Origin: an uncultured Lachnospiraceae bacterium
GTDB taxonomy: Bacteria; Bacillota; Clostridia; Lachnospirales; Lachnospiraceae
Direction of reading: 5' to 3'
Length of the DNA: 64,000 nt
Assembly: GCA_947089905.1 (NCBI GenBank)
Contig: CAMUMG010000003.1
Span: forward strand, 62,001 to 126,000
Positions 16,402 through 26,701 of the stretch are shown here, piece by piece. The first letter of the stretch is position 1, and the number at the start of each line of letters is the position of its first letter. The notes under the pieces were generated by a model. That model worked only from the letters and a program-made list of their open reading frames with translations. It did not search any database and was not told the origin of the DNA. Made by a program: the position numbers and the translations under genes.

Positions 16402-17346
16402 CTATAGTAAAATTTCTAATTCATTACATAATTTTTCAATATCTTGCCTTTTTAACACTATATTCATCCATTCCTTTGGAATACTATCAGCACCATAATA
16501 AATTCCAGCCAAACCTCCGGCAACTGCCCCTATTGTATCTGTATCTTCTCCAAGATTTACTGCTTTAAGTACACAATTTTTATAGGAATCTGTATTGAGT
16601 AAACACCATATTGCAGCCTCCAAAGTATCCACAACATACCCACTACTTTTTATTTCGCTCTCAGGCAAAGCAGCAAAATATTCTAAATCCTTTAATCGAA
16701 TATATGTAGAGATATCATTCCATTCCTGATAGGTGTAATACTGAAAAGCATTTGCAATTCCTTCCTTAATTCCCTCAATTAATGACGTTTTTTCCGATAA
16801 CAATTTTAAAGCAATACAAATATAAATACCACATCCAATCAGACTTATCGGGTGTCCATGTGTTAAAGAAGACACATTATGTACAATTTCCATTTGTTCA
16901 TCAACTGAGATATTAGGCTTAGAATTAATATAATATGTTATTGGAAGAATTCGCATTAAAGAACCATTTCCGTTGTCATAAACCGATCTTCCTCCACAAT
17001 TTAGAGGAGGTATGCCCTGTCCATAATTCATAATTGCCCTGCTAGTTGCATTGCCAACATCAAACACTTCTTCTGCTGTTGTATATTTCCCATATAAAAG
17101 CCATTCAGAAAACTTATCCATGATATCTATATAATTTATACTTCGATTTTTAATCATACTATCTAATAATGCCAATGTTAAACTCGTATCATCAGACCAT
17201 GTTCCGGCTGGCTGATGATGTGTTCCATATCCTTTCATGGCTGTAACAGGGGATTTTGCAATCTCTTTTCTGGATCTAAACTCTACAGGTACTCCTAGCG
17301 CATCTCCTACAGCCACACCAATGATTCCATCATAAATTTTTCCCAT
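16402..17346 (-). CDS. ADP-ribosylglycohydrolase family protein
   Basis: The 314-residue all-helical hydrolase shows the family's di-metal motifs. GVAVGDALGVPVEF is near the N-terminus, GTWSDDTSLTLAL contributes metal-binding Thr/Asp, and GEDTDTIGAVAGG near residue 270 completes the site. Members remove ADP-ribose from proteins, nucleic acids or small molecules (DraG, ARH types). The target cannot be read from the sequence. It begins 11 bp after the HD-GYP gene and is probably co-transcribed with it. No ADP-ribosyltransferase partner is visible nearby, so a toxin-antitoxin role is not supported. Confidence 0.88.
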   Translation of the reverse strand: MGKIYDGIIGVAVGDALGVPVEFRSRKEIAKSPVTAMKGYGTHHQPAGTWSDDTSLTLALLDSMIKNRSINYIDIMDKFSEWLLYGKYTTAEEVFDVGNATSRAIMNYGQGIPPLNCGGRSVYDNGNGSLMRILPITYYINSKPNISVDEQMEIVHNVSSLTHGHPISLIGCGIYICIALKLLSEKTSLIEGIKEGIANAFQYYTYQEWNDISTYIRLKDLEYFAALPESEIKSSGYVVDTLEAAIWCLLNTDSYKNCVLKAVNLGEDTDTIGAVAGGLAGIYYGADSIPKEWMNIVLKRQDIEKLCNELEILL

Positions 17347-17357
17347 AGATATTTCTT

Positions 17358-18428
17358 TTAATCCTCTAAAATTTTTGTGATTTTTAATCTTGTATTGACA
17401 CTCAAGTCTATAAATCCTTTTTCTGTACGTATTAAAGGTCTTGAAAGATCGGCTTTATTAATAAATATAACCCTTCCTTTCATTCCATTACTTAACATTA
17501 CTTGACGATTAATAAATGGATCTAAAATTTTACTTAAAAATGCAACTAAAACTTCTGAATCATATTTGTGCATACCTTCCGATTCAAAAATATGTACGAC
17601 TTCGAACGGGCTAAGCGCTTCCCCGCCCTGTAGTCCAGAAATCATTAAGTCATAGGTATCTGCAACTGCTAAAACTCTTGAGAGTTTTGAGATCTGTCTA
17701 GCTGTTACATGCAGCGGATAACCTGTTCCATCAAGTCGTTCATGGTGTGTAAGCATTGCCTGTTTAATTTCATTATCAATTTGTTTATTTTTTACAATTT
17801 TATATCCTTCTATCACATGAGTTTCAAATAGAGCAACTTCACTCTTTCTAAAAAAAATGTCCTTTGTAAGAATCTCTTTTGGAAGCTTTAACTTTCCTAT
17901 ATCATGAACTAAACCTAAAATACTAAGTAATTCTTTTTCATGAGTACTTAATGCCATCCAATCAGCAATTAACTGACTTAATAGTGCAGTGTTGACTGAA
18001 TGAGTATAGATAGTATCTGAATCAGACTTCATACGAGATAGCATATCACATAGATCAATACTATTATTTGACTGCTCAATAATCAAATTTAACTTTCCAA
18101 GCATCTGATCTATATTAATTTCTCTTTCTTTAAATACAAAATCATTTAAAGATTCTGAAATATCTTCTTTGACAATTTCAAATTTCCTTTCAAAATTTTG
18201 AAAATGTTGTGTATTTTTTATTAGATTAGAAGAAGTATTATTAAGTCTAACTTCACTATCAAAATTTACCACTACTTGATCTATAAAATGTCGCTCTAAC
18301 AGTCGTCTAATATCATCATTAATTACTGTTCCTTCTGGTACTAGAATAATGCCACCTGATGTATAAACATCTGCACCTATTACCATATTATTTCTTAGTC
18401 TATTTGTATAAATGTGCATCCTAGCCAT
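17358..18428 (-). CDS. HD-GYP domain phosphodiesterase
   Basis: The 356-residue protein has an N-terminal region of unknown fold (about 1-115) and an HD-GYP domain with the metal-binding HD in LVHDIGKLKLPKEI and the signature HHERLDGTGYP. Such enzymes usually degrade cyclic di-GMP. No membrane segment is seen, so it is cytosolic. The chosen start is the ATG at 18428 (MARMHIYTNRL), which follows AGAGAGGAG. An upstream in-frame ATG lies only about nine bases after a TATAAT box and has no ribosome binding site. The gene is likely co-transcribed with the ADP-ribosylglycohydrolase gene downstream. Confidence 0.85.
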   Translation of the reverse strand: MARMHIYTNRLRNNMVIGADVYTSGGIILVPEGTVINDDIRRLLERHFIDQVVVNFDSEVRLNNTSSNLIKNTQHFQNFERKFEIVKEDISESLNDFVFKEREINIDQMLGKLNLIIEQSNNSIDLCDMLSRMKSDSDTIYTHSVNTALLSQLIADWMALSTHEKELLSILGLVHDIGKLKLPKEILTKDIFFRKSEVALFETHVIEGYKIVKNKQIDNEIKQAMLTHHERLDGTGYPLHVTARQISKLSRVLAVADTYDLMISGLQGGEALSPFEVVHIFESEGMHKYDSEVLVAFLSKILDPFINRQVMLSNGMKGRVIFINKADLSRPLIRTEKGFIDLSVNTRLKITKILED

Positions 18429-18551
18429 AGTTATAGCGACATCTCCTCTCTTATAGTACATTCTACCTATATTATAGCATTACAGTAAAACTATTTCAAT
18501 TAATTTTTAATTGTCTTATTGAGAGAAAGAACTAACTATGCGATTTTTTCT

Positions 18552-20183
18552 TTAATCGTCTTCTTCACGATTAACCTGAAGCACTTGTCTTTTTCTTGCC
18601 ATGACATCACTATCGAGATATTCATCATAGGTTGTCACTTTATCAATTAAGCCTCCTGGGGTGATTTCCATAATTCGATTTGCGATAGTCTGAATAAACT
18701 GATGATCTTGTGAGGTAAATAATACAACTCCCGGAAATTTAATTAATCCATTATTTAATGCAGTAATAGATTCCATATCCAAATGATTTGTTGGTTCATC
18801 TAAAATAAGAACATTTGCACCCATAATCATCATTTTAGAAAGCATAACACGAACTCGTTCTCCACCAGAAAGAACCTTTACCTGCTTTACTCCCTCTTCT
18901 CCTGCAAATAACATCCTTCCTAAAAATCCACGGACATATGTTACATCTTTTTCTGGAGAATATGGCATCAACCAGTCTACAATGATCTCATCTCCTGAAA
19001 ATTCTTTTGTATTATCCTTTGGAAAGTAAGATTTTGTGATGGTAACACCCCATTTATATTCTCCTTCATCCGGTTCTAGTTCTCCAGATAGTATTTTAAA
19101 CAGGGTAGTCGCTGCTAGTGTATTTGCTCCGATAAATGCCACTTTATCCTCTCGATTAAGAATAAAAGAGATGTTATCTAAGACTTTTACTCCATCAATC
19201 GTTTTCGAAAGATTTTTTACTGTCAAAACCTCATTTCCAATCTCACGGTTTGGACGAAAATCAATATAGGGATATTTTCGAGACGATGGGCGAATTTCAT
19301 CTAGCTCAATCTTTTCTAGTGCTCTTTTTCTTGAAGTTGCCTGTTTTGATTTAGAAGCATTGGCAGAAAATCTCTGGATAAATTCTTGAAGTTCTTTTAT
19401 CTTTTCTTCCTTTTTCTTATTTGCTTCCTTCATTTGACGGATCATTAATTGACTTGATTCATACCAAAAATCATAATTTCCGGCATAGAGCTGGATTTTA
19501 GCATAGTCAATATCTGCAATCTGTGTACAGACTTTATTTAAAAAATAACGATCATGCGAAACTACAATAACTGTATTATCAAAATTAATTAAAAATTCTT
19601 CTAACCAACGAATTGCCTCTAAATCCAAATGGTTTGTTGGTTCATCTAATAATAAAATATCTGGATTGCCAAATAGAGCTTGTGCTAGTAAAACTTTGAC
19701 CTTTTGGCTGCCGTTTAATTCACTCATCTGTTTTGTATGAAACTCTGTATCAATTCCAAGTCCATTTAACAAACTAGCAGCATCCGACTCTGCTTCCCAT
19801 CCATTCATTCCTGCAAATTCTGCTTCTAATTCGCTTGCCTTCATACCATCTTCTTCTGTAAAATCTTCTTTTGCATAGATGGCATCTTTTTCTTTCATAA
19901 TCTCATATAATCTTTGATTTCCCATAATTACAGTATTAATAACATCATAGGTATCATATTTAAAATGATCCTGCTGTAAAAAAGATAATCTCTGTCCTGG
20001 AGTAATAATAATATCTCCTTTTGTTGGTTCTAACTGTCCTGATAAAATTTTTAAAAAGGTCGATTTTCCTGCTCCGTTTGCTCCGATCAAACCATAACAA
20101 TTTCCCTCTGTAAATTTAATATTTACATCTTCAAATAAAGCTCTCTTTCCTATTCGAAGTGTTACATTACTTGCCTGAATCAT
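18552..20183 (-). CDS. ABC-F family ATPase (YkpA/YbiT-like)
   Basis: The 543-residue soluble protein has two ATP-binding cassettes joined by a charged linker (about 245-305) and no membrane domain, which defines the ABC-F translation-factor group. The first cassette has an intact Walker A, GANGAGKST. In the second the P-loop reads GANTLAATTL, so the Walker lysine is missing, while LSGGERVRVMLSKMM and LILDEPTNHLD remain. From memory, B. subtilis YkpA has a similar altered second loop, so this is a subfamily trait rather than decay. A role at the ribosome is expected. Resistance cannot be inferred. Confidence 0.9.
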   Translation of the reverse strand: MIQASNVTLRIGKRALFEDVNIKFTEGNCYGLIGANGAGKSTFLKILSGQLEPTKGDIIITPGQRLSFLQQDHFKYDTYDVINTVIMGNQRLYEIMKEKDAIYAKEDFTEEDGMKASELEAEFAGMNGWEAESDAASLLNGLGIDTEFHTKQMSELNGSQKVKVLLAQALFGNPDILLLDEPTNHLDLEAIRWLEEFLINFDNTVIVVSHDRYFLNKVCTQIADIDYAKIQLYAGNYDFWYESSQLMIRQMKEANKKKEEKIKELQEFIQRFSANASKSKQATSRKRALEKIELDEIRPSSRKYPYIDFRPNREIGNEVLTVKNLSKTIDGVKVLDNISFILNREDKVAFIGANTLAATTLFKILSGELEPDEGEYKWGVTITKSYFPKDNTKEFSGDEIIVDWLMPYSPEKDVTYVRGFLGRMLFAGEEGVKQVKVLSGGERVRVMLSKMMIMGANVLILDEPTNHLDMESITALNNGLIKFPGVVLFTSQDHQFIQTIANRIMEITPGGLIDKVTTYDEYLDSDVMARKRQVLQVNREEDD

Positions 20184-20317
20184 AAAACCCTCCGTTCATA
20201 AAATTACTAAGGCATATCACGTTCTATTTTACTTGAATTAAAATATTTTTCAAGTCTTTTTTTAAGATCCTGATTATCTTTTCCAAAATTCTTTTTTCTC
20301 AAACATAAACTAAACTT

Positions 20318-20363
20318 AAAAAAGTAATAGTAGTTTTAAAATAACCGCTACTATTACTTTTTT
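20318..20363 (-). terminator. Terminator of glnN
   Basis: AAAAAAGTAATAGTAG (20318-20333) pairs perfectly with CTACTATTACTTTTTT (20348-20363), ten bases beyond the glnN stop codon. Confidence 0.8.
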
Positions 20364-20372
20364 ATAGTTTTA

Positions 20373-22481
20373 TTATACTTCAAATAATAAATCTCCATAT
20401 GTCGGAACTGGCCATACATTTTTATCTACTAACATCTCCAGTTCATCAACTGGCGATCTAAGTGCTGCCATTGCAGCTACTACTTCATCTTTGAAAAATT
20501 CTGCCTGTTCTTTTCCTTCTTCCCTTTTTAAAGCCTGTGTGGATTTTTCTTTTAAATTATTTAGTGCCTCATTTGTCTTTGTCAGTAATGTAGATATTTC
20601 TTTTAACAAATTTACTTGTACACTACTATCTGCTTCTGGAACTGCTGTTTTTACTGCATTGATCGAATCAGCTAAGTTTTTTGTATATGTAATGATTGCT
20701 GGAATATATTTTTTTGATGCCATTTCAATCATTGTCTTAGCTTCAATATGAATTGCTTTAGAGTAAGCTTCATAATTGATCTCTGCACGGGAATTTAATT
20801 CTGCACTATTATATACACCAAATTTTTCAAACATTCGGATCACTTTTTCATCTGTAATACAAGGAATTGCATCTACCATTGTCTTTAAATTTGGAAGTCC
20901 CCTCCACTTTGCTTCCTCTAACCACTCTTTCGCATATCCATTTCCATTAAAAATAATTCTCTGATGTTGTGTTACTGTTCTTTTAATCAAATCATGAACA
21001 CAGATATCAAAATCGGAAGCCGCTTCAATCTCATCTGCCATATCACTTAACGCATCTGCTACAATAGTATTTAATACAGTATTTGCTCCTGCTATTGACA
21101 TAGAAGATCCCAATGTACGAAATTCAAATTTATTTCCAGTAAATGCAAATGGTGAAGTACGATTCCGATCGGTTGCATCTTTTCTTAATTTTGGAAGAGT
21201 GTGAACTCCTGTACTCAATTTCCCGCCCTGTTTGGAATGTTTTGCTTCTCCTGTTTCAATAAGCTGAGAAACCACATCTGCTAATTGATCCCCTAAAAAG
21301 ATAGAAATAATGGCCGGAGGGGCTTCATCTGCACCAAGTCTATGATCATTTCCCGGACAGGAAGCAGACATTCGAAGTAAATCTGCATGTTCATCCACTG
21401 CCTTTAAAATTGCTGAGAGAAATAATAAAAATTGAATATTTTCATGAGGCGTTTTTCCTGGTTCTAACAAATTCTTTCCTGTGTTGGTAACTAATGACCA
21501 ATTATTATGTTTTCCAGAACCATTTACTCCTGCAAATGGTTTCTCATGTAATAGACAAGCCAATCCGTGACGCATTGCAACTTTTTTCATAGTATCCATA
21601 ATTAACTGATTATGATCTGAGGCAATATTTGCAGTGGAATAGATTGGAGCAATTTCATGCTGTGCAGGAGCAGCTTCATTGTGTTGTGTCTTTGCTAAGA
21701 TCCCCAGTTTCCAAAGTTCGATATTGAGTTCTCTCATAAAAGACGCAATTCTTTCTTTGATCGATCCAAAATAGTGATCCTCTAATTCTTGTCCCTTTGG
21801 TGGCATTGCTCCAAATAATGTCCTTCCAGTAAATACAAGATCCTCTCTTTGCAGATATTTTTCTCGATCAATTAAGAAATATTCCTGTTCTGGTCCTACA
21901 GAACAAGAAACACTTGTTACATCTTTATGTCCAAATAATTTTAAAATACGAAGTACCTGTGTACTCAATGCTTCCATAGAACGAAGTAGGGGTGTCTTTT
22001 TATCAAGTGCTTCCCCAGTATAAGAACAAAATGCAGTTGGAATACATAATGTCACTCCTGCTGCATCTTCTCTCAAAAATGCAGGTGAAGTACAATCCCA
22101 TGCAGTATATCCTCTTGCTTCAAATGTCGCTCTTAATCCTCCTGACGGAAAAGAAGAAGCATCTGGTTCTCCTTTGATCAATTCCTTCCCTGAAAATTCC
22201 ATTAAAACTTTTCCCCCTGAAACTGGGGTGATAAAAGAATCATGTTTTTCTGCGGTAATTCCTGTCATCGGCTGGAACCAATGGGTATAATGAGTAGCTC
22301 CTCTTTCAATCGCCCAATCCTTCATTGCATTAGCAACTATATTTGCCACATTTGGATCGAGATCCTCTCCGCTTTCAATCGTCTTCATCAAAGCTCGAAA
22401 CGTTTCTTTTGGAAGTCTTTCTTTCATTACAGATTCATTAAACACATCTCTTCCAAAAATTTCTGTCAATTTTTCCTGCAT
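20373..22481 (-). CDS. glnN: Type III glutamine synthetase
   Basis: The 702-residue enzyme makes glutamine from glutamate and ammonia with ATP. Its length and the GSIII-specific segments separate it from the 440-470-residue GlnA type. Examples are the N-terminal [10 protein letters not shown], the conserved [31 protein letters not shown] at the active site, and [21 protein letters not shown] is common in Bacteroidetes and in gut Clostridia. The gene forms its own unit, with a terminator after it and no recognised regulatory RNA in the 200 bp upstream. It starts at the ATG at 22481, with GGAAGGAGAG just before it. Confidence 0.96.
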   Translation of the reverse strand: MQEKLTEIFGRDVFNESVMKERLPKETFRALMKTIESGEDLDPNVANIVANAMKDWAIERGATHYTHWFQPMTGITAEKHDSFITPVSGGKVLMEFSGKELIKGEPDASSFPSGGLRATFEARGYTAWDCTSPAFLREDAAGVTLCIPTAFCSYTGEALDKKTPLLRSMEALSTQVLRILKLFGHKDVTSVSCSVGPEQEYFLIDREKYLQREDLVFTGRTLFGAMPPKGQELEDHYFGSIKERIASFMRELNIELWKLGILAKTQHNEAAPAQHEIAPIYSTANIASDHNQLIMDTMKKVAMRHGLACLLHEKPFAGVNGSGKHNNWSLVTNTGKNLLEPGKTPHENIQFLLFLSAILKAVDEHADLLRMSASCPGNDHRLGADEAPPAIISIFLGDQLADVVSQLIETGEAKHSKQGGKLSTGVHTLPKLRKDATDRNRTSPFAFTGNKFEFRTLGSSMSIAGANTVLNTIVADALSDMADEIEAASDFDICVHDLIKRTVTQHQRIIFNGNGYAKEWLEEAKWRGLPNLKTMVDAIPCITDEKVIRMFEKFGVYNSAELNSRAEINYEAYSKAIHIEAKTMIEMASKKYIPAIITYTKNLADSINAVKTAVPEADSSVQVNLLKEISTLLTKTNEALNNLKEKSTQALKREEGKEQAEFFKDEVVAAMAALRSPVDELEMLVDKNVWPVPTYGDLLFEV

Positions 22482-22566
22482 ACTTTGTACTCTCCTTCCA
22501 CAACCCTCTTTTTCTATCTTATTCCAAACTTGCCTTCTCAGTACCTAGATTCTTTTTCATAAATAA

Positions 22567-22596
22567 AAGGGCGTTCTCTTGTAGAGAACACCCTTG
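22567..22596 (-). terminator. Terminator of the mscS-type gene
   Basis: On the minus strand AAGGGTGTTCTC and GAGAACGCCCTT pair around a short loop and are followed by TTATTT. It lies about 100 bp past the mechanosensitive channel gene. Confidence 0.7.
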
Positions 22597-22692
22597 CTCT
22601 AAATCTTTTTTATCTTACCATATTTTAAAAAAAATGAAAATAGGATTTTATGAAAAAGATTTTATCAAATCCATTCAAATTTTGTGCAACTA

Positions 22693-23565
22693 TTACAAAG
22701 AAGCTTCCTTTTTTAACTCTTGAGTATCTTTTATATGGAGATCTAATTGATGATATGGAATATTAATTCCATTTTCATCAAAAGCATATTTAATACTTTC
22801 CATTAATTCTCCTCGCACAGTCCAATAATTTTCTTTTAATGTCCATACTCGAAATGTCAATCCAATCGAATGATCGTCAAAACTATTTACAAAAATAGTT
22901 GCAGGTATATCTTTTATTGTATATTCACTTTCTTCATAAATTTTTTGAAGTATCTGCTTTGCCTGACGAATATCATTATCATAGCCAATCGGAATGGATA
23001 AATCAACTCTTCGATTTGTTTCATGGGTCACATTAATAATATTTGTATTCGATAGTGCTCCATTTGGAAGAACAATTTTTCTATTATCTGGAGTTAAAAT
23101 ATTGGTATAAAAAATATCAATTCCTGTTACTGTACCTTCCACGCCACTTACTACAATAAAATCTCCTACATGAAATGGTTTTAAAACTAAAATTAAAATA
23201 CCGCCTGCAAAATTTGATAAACTTCCCTGAAATGCAAGTCCTATTGTTAAACCTGCAGAGCCTAAAACGGCAATAAAGGAGGCTGTTCCAATTCCTACTT
23301 TATCACAGACTACAATAGCCAGTACAAGATAAAGTCCAATCTTTGCCATAGAAGATAGAAAACTTGCTACTCCTGCATCTATTTTTCCCTTTTCAAGTAC
23401 TCTGTCTAATAATTTAATAACCCAAGAAACCAGCTTTGTTCCTACAAAGAGAATAATGAGAGCAACTAAAATTTTTGAACCCATGGAGATTGCTTTATTT
23501 GTTATATTTTCCCAATTAATTCCATTACTTGAAGCTTCTAAAAACAACATCCTTGAAATATTCAT
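22693..23565 (-). CDS. mscS: Small-conductance mechanosensitive channel, MscS family
   Basis: The 290-residue protein has three membrane helices in the first 120 residues. The third (GSAGLTIGLAFQGSLSNFAGGILI) is the glycine/alanine-rich pore helix typical of MscS. A cytosolic beta domain follows (FHVGDFIVVSGVEGTVTGIDIFYT and LPNGALSNTNIINV). These channels open under membrane tension and release solutes during osmotic downshift. The start ATG has AGGAG eight bases upstream. It lies 26 bp after glgB on the same strand and is probably co-transcribed with it. Confidence 0.93.
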   Translation of the reverse strand: MNISRMLFLEASSNGINWENITNKAISMGSKILVALIILFVGTKLVSWVIKLLDRVLEKGKIDAGVASFLSSMAKIGLYLVLAIVVCDKVGIGTASFIAVLGSAGLTIGLAFQGSLSNFAGGILILVLKPFHVGDFIVVSGVEGTVTGIDIFYTNILTPDNRKIVLPNGALSNTNIINVTHETNRRVDLSIPIGYDNDIRQAKQILQKIYEESEYTIKDIPATIFVNSFDDHSIGLTFRVWTLKENYWTVRGELMESIKYAFDENGINIPYHQLDLHIKDTQELKKEASL

Positions 23566-23591
23566 TCCATTACTCCTTTTCCTGTATACTT

Positions 23592-25919
23592 TTAATCTTC
23601 TGATTTTGCTTTTTTGCTGCGTTTACGTACAGGTTCTATCGTCGTTGGTTCAGCCGTTTTTGATTCAGCCGTTCGTTCTATTTCTTTTTTGACTGGCTTT
23701 TTTTCTGGGGTACAAGTAAAAACTGCAATTCCAAGCGGCGGAATATTAATCATAATAGAGTTCTTTTGACCATCCACTGGAATTTTTTTAGAAGTTTTTG
23801 CCCGTGGATTGACAAAACCTCTTCCTCCATAGTTTAGGGCATCACTATTAAAAATTTCTTTATATTTTCCTGGAAACGGAATAGCAACAGAAGTATTTTC
23901 ATAAGGAATCGGGGTAAAGTTGCAGATCACATATAAAGTTTCTTCTTTTTTCTTGGTTTTTCTTACAAAGCTTACAATACTGTGATCAGCATCTAAATGG
24001 CTCATCCATTCAAATCCCTTTGGATCAAAGTCTAATTCATAAAATGCAGGATATTTTCGATATAAAGTAAGTAAATCTTTCATATACATCTGCATTTGGT
24101 TATGTTTTTCTTCATTTAACAGTTGCCAATCCAAACTGCGTTCTTCACTCCACTCTCTTAACTGAGCGATATCTTGTCCCATAAACAATAATTTTTTCCC
24201 TGGATGTGCCATCATAAATCCATAAGCAGCACGTAGATTTGAAAATTTATCTCCTTCCAATCCAGGCATTTTATTAATCATAGAACATTTTCCATGTACT
24301 ACTTCATCATGTGAGAGTACGAGAATAAACTTCTCACTATAAGCATAGTGCATACTAAAAGTAAGAGCACCATGATTTCCTTTACGGAATAGAGGATCTA
24401 ATTTCATATAGTTTGTAAAATCATTCATCCAGCCCATATTCCATTTTAGATCAAATCCCAGTCCATCTTTTTTAATATCCCCTGTTACTTGTGGCCATGC
24501 TGTTGACTCTTCTGCAATTAATAAAGCTCCGTCTTTTCTTTTGTGAAAGACTTTACTTAATTGACGTAAAAATGCAATCGCATCGAGGTTTTCATTTCCG
24601 CCAAATTCATTTGCAACCCATTCTCCATCCTTTTTTCCATAGTCTAAATAGAGCATAGAAGCTACTGCATCCATACGAATTCCATCAACATGATATTTTT
24701 CTACCCAAAACAGTGCATTGGCAGTTAAAAAGTTAGACACCTCTGGTCTTGCATAGTTATAAATTAAGGTTCCCCAATGAGGATGTGCTCCTTGTCTTGG
24801 ATCTCTATGTTCATATAGACATGTTCCATCAAATGCAGCCAGTCCAAAAGTATCTCTTGGAAAATGTGCCGGAACCCAATCTAAAATTACACCGATTTCG
24901 TTTTTGTGCATATAATCAATAAAATACATTAAATCCTGTGGGGTACCATATCTGGAAGTCGCTGCATAATATCCAGTTACTTGATATCCCCATGAGGCAT
25001 CTAATGGATGTTCCATAACTGGCATTAACTCTATATGTGTATATCCCATCTTTTTTACATACTCTGCAAGCATCGGTGCAAGTTCACGATAATTATAAAA
25101 ACTTCCGTTTTCTTCTTTCGGCTTTTTCCAAGATCCTAAATGTACTTCATAAATATACATTGGCTCTTTATTGTAATCTACTGTTTTTCTATGTTTCATC
25201 CAATTTTCATCTGTCCAAGAATATCCTTTTAAATCTGTAACAACAGACGCAGTATTTGGTCGTAATTCTGCTGCATTTGCATAGGGATCTGACTTTAAAT
25301 AAGTCAATCCGCCCTTCGCCTTAATCTCAAATTTATAAATAGTTCCTATCTTTAAACTTGGAATAAATAATTCAAATACTCCTGTATCTTCTCTACGACA
25401 CATTGGATGTCTTCTTCCATCCCAAAGGTTAAAATCTCCCACTATACTTACACGTATCGCAAATGGAGCCCAAACTGCAAAAAGTACTCCATCTACCCCG
25501 TTAACGTTTGTTGGATGTGCACCCAGATATTCATAGATCTGTTCATGAATTCCCTGATTAAACTTCTTTAATTCTGTAATTGGAATTACTGGCTCAAAAC
25601 TATAGGGATCTATGATCTCTTCTTGTGTACCATCTTCCCAAAATACTTGCAAAGTATAGGAAATCTTCTTTTTTTCTGGTAACAATATGGCGTAAAATCC
25701 CTCTTCATCTTCCTGTATCATCGGATATTCTTTTCCTTCCGATACAACCTGAACATTTCTTGCTCCTGGTAAAAATGTATTGATAAGAACTCCATCTTTT
25801 GTTATATGACTTCCTAAAATATGATGGGGATTATCATGTTCAGAATAGACAATAGCCTCAATTTCCTCCCAATCCATCAGATCATAAACTAAATCATCCA
25901 CCTTTTGATCTTCTCGCAT
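23592..25919 (-). CDS. glgB: 1,4-alpha-glucan branching enzyme
   Basis: The 775-residue GH13 enzyme adds alpha-1,6 branches to glycogen. It has a two-part N-terminal CBM48 region, then the barrel with the nucleophile Asp in DGIRMDAVASMLYLDYG, the acid Glu in LIAEESTAWP and the third Asp in LSHDEVVHGK. MEHPLDASWGYQVTGYYA is also typical of GlgB. A 35-residue Lys/Glu/Thr-rich C-terminal tail (ending KRSKKAKSED) extends past the usual end and is probably disordered. No glgC, glgA or glgP is in the window. The neighbours mscS, DUF624 and manA lie on the same strand with short gaps. Confidence 0.95.
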   Translation of the reverse strand: MREDQKVDDLVYDLMDWEEIEAIVYSEHDNPHHILGSHITKDGVLINTFLPGARNVQVVSEGKEYPMIQEDEEGFYAILLPEKKKISYTLQVFWEDGTQEEIIDPYSFEPVIPITELKKFNQGIHEQIYEYLGAHPTNVNGVDGVLFAVWAPFAIRVSIVGDFNLWDGRRHPMCRREDTGVFELFIPSLKIGTIYKFEIKAKGGLTYLKSDPYANAAELRPNTASVVTDLKGYSWTDENWMKHRKTVDYNKEPMYIYEVHLGSWKKPKEENGSFYNYRELAPMLAEYVKKMGYTHIELMPVMEHPLDASWGYQVTGYYAATSRYGTPQDLMYFIDYMHKNEIGVILDWVPAHFPRDTFGLAAFDGTCLYEHRDPRQGAHPHWGTLIYNYARPEVSNFLTANALFWVEKYHVDGIRMDAVASMLYLDYGKKDGEWVANEFGGNENLDAIAFLRQLSKVFHKRKDGALLIAEESTAWPQVTGDIKKDGLGFDLKWNMGWMNDFTNYMKLDPLFRKGNHGALTFSMHYAYSEKFILVLSHDEVVHGKCSMINKMPGLEGDKFSNLRAAYGFMMAHPGKKLLFMGQDIAQLREWSEERSLDWQLLNEEKHNQMQMYMKDLLTLYRKYPAFYELDFDPKGFEWMSHLDADHSIVSFVRKTKKKEETLYVICNFTPIPYENTSVAIPFPGKYKEIFNSDALNYGGRGFVNPRAKTSKKIPVDGQKNSIMINIPPLGIAVFTCTPEKKPVKKEIERTAESKTAEPTTIEPVRKRSKKAKSED

Positions 25920-25938
25920 ATTCGATCTTTCTCCTCCT

Positions 25939-26676
25939 TTATTCTAAATACCATTCATCTTTTCCAGTTTCCTCTGAATTACCTTCCGATTTTGGCATAT
26001 ATTTTTTAAATACTCTTTCAATTAGAAAGGACATTAATAGACAACAAGGTGCTGGAATTAAAAGAATTGCTGGAGGTAGAATATAAACTCCTAAAACACT
26101 AACTCCTAACAATAAAATTAATAAAATAGTATATGGGAAGTGACGAACTCCCATCATAAGTGCTGTCTTAAAAACTTCAGAAATCTTTTTCATAGAAAAC
26201 CGGGATAAAACTGGGAAAATATATACTAAAGTTACGATTAATATAATTACAACTGCATTAGCAACTGCCTGATATACAATTCCAAATTTGCTTCCTTGAT
26301 TAGTTAACATTTTAGCATATTGATAATCAATTCCTAAAATATAAGAGGCTATCATATATAATTCTCCAATAATTGCCCCTTGCTTAAAATTTAATTTAAA
26401 GGAGCGCATAAATTGTTGTAATATATAACCTCGTTCTCTACGGACTACCTTGACAATCGTATAATATAATGCTGTTGTTGCAGGCCCTATTGTAATTCCC
26501 TGTATTAAAAATAAAAGTAACATCCCAACTGCGGCTGAACTTTCTGGTATAAATTGAAATAAGATGAAAAACCAAATTGTACAAAGTCCCATCCAGATAA
26601 GATTTAAGAGTATCAAATCCCAAACCTTACCTAATGTACTAAATAATTTATTATCTACATTAAAAAAACTACTCAT
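25939..26676 (-). CDS. DUF624 (YesL-like) membrane protein
   Basis: The 245-residue integral membrane protein has about five predicted helices and the N-terminal signature FFNVDNKLFSTLGKVWDLILLNLIW, which matches YesL/DUF624 proteins. These often sit in carbohydrate-use loci, but their function is unknown. It lies between manA and glgB with gaps of 25 and 19 bp, so the three are probably one transcript and sugar or polysaccharide metabolism is the likely context. Confidence 0.8.
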   Translation of the reverse strand: MSSFFNVDNKLFSTLGKVWDLILLNLIWMGLCTIWFFILFQFIPESSAAVGMLLLFLIQGITIGPATTALYYTIVKVVRRERGYILQQFMRSFKLNFKQGAIIGELYMIASYILGIDYQYAKMLTNQGSKFGIVYQAVANAVVIILIVTLVYIFPVLSRFSMKKISEVFKTALMMGVRHFPYTILLILLLGVSVLGVYILPPAILLIPAPCCLLMSFLIERVFKKYMPKSEGNSEETGKDEWYLE

Positions 26677-26701
26677 AATCTCCTCTGTTTCATCTTTATT
26701 G

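Noticed and set aside
16402..17346. ADP-ribosylglycohydrolase as an antitoxin or defence component
   Set aside because: No ADP-ribosyltransferase or other defence gene is adjacent; its partner is an HD-GYP gene.
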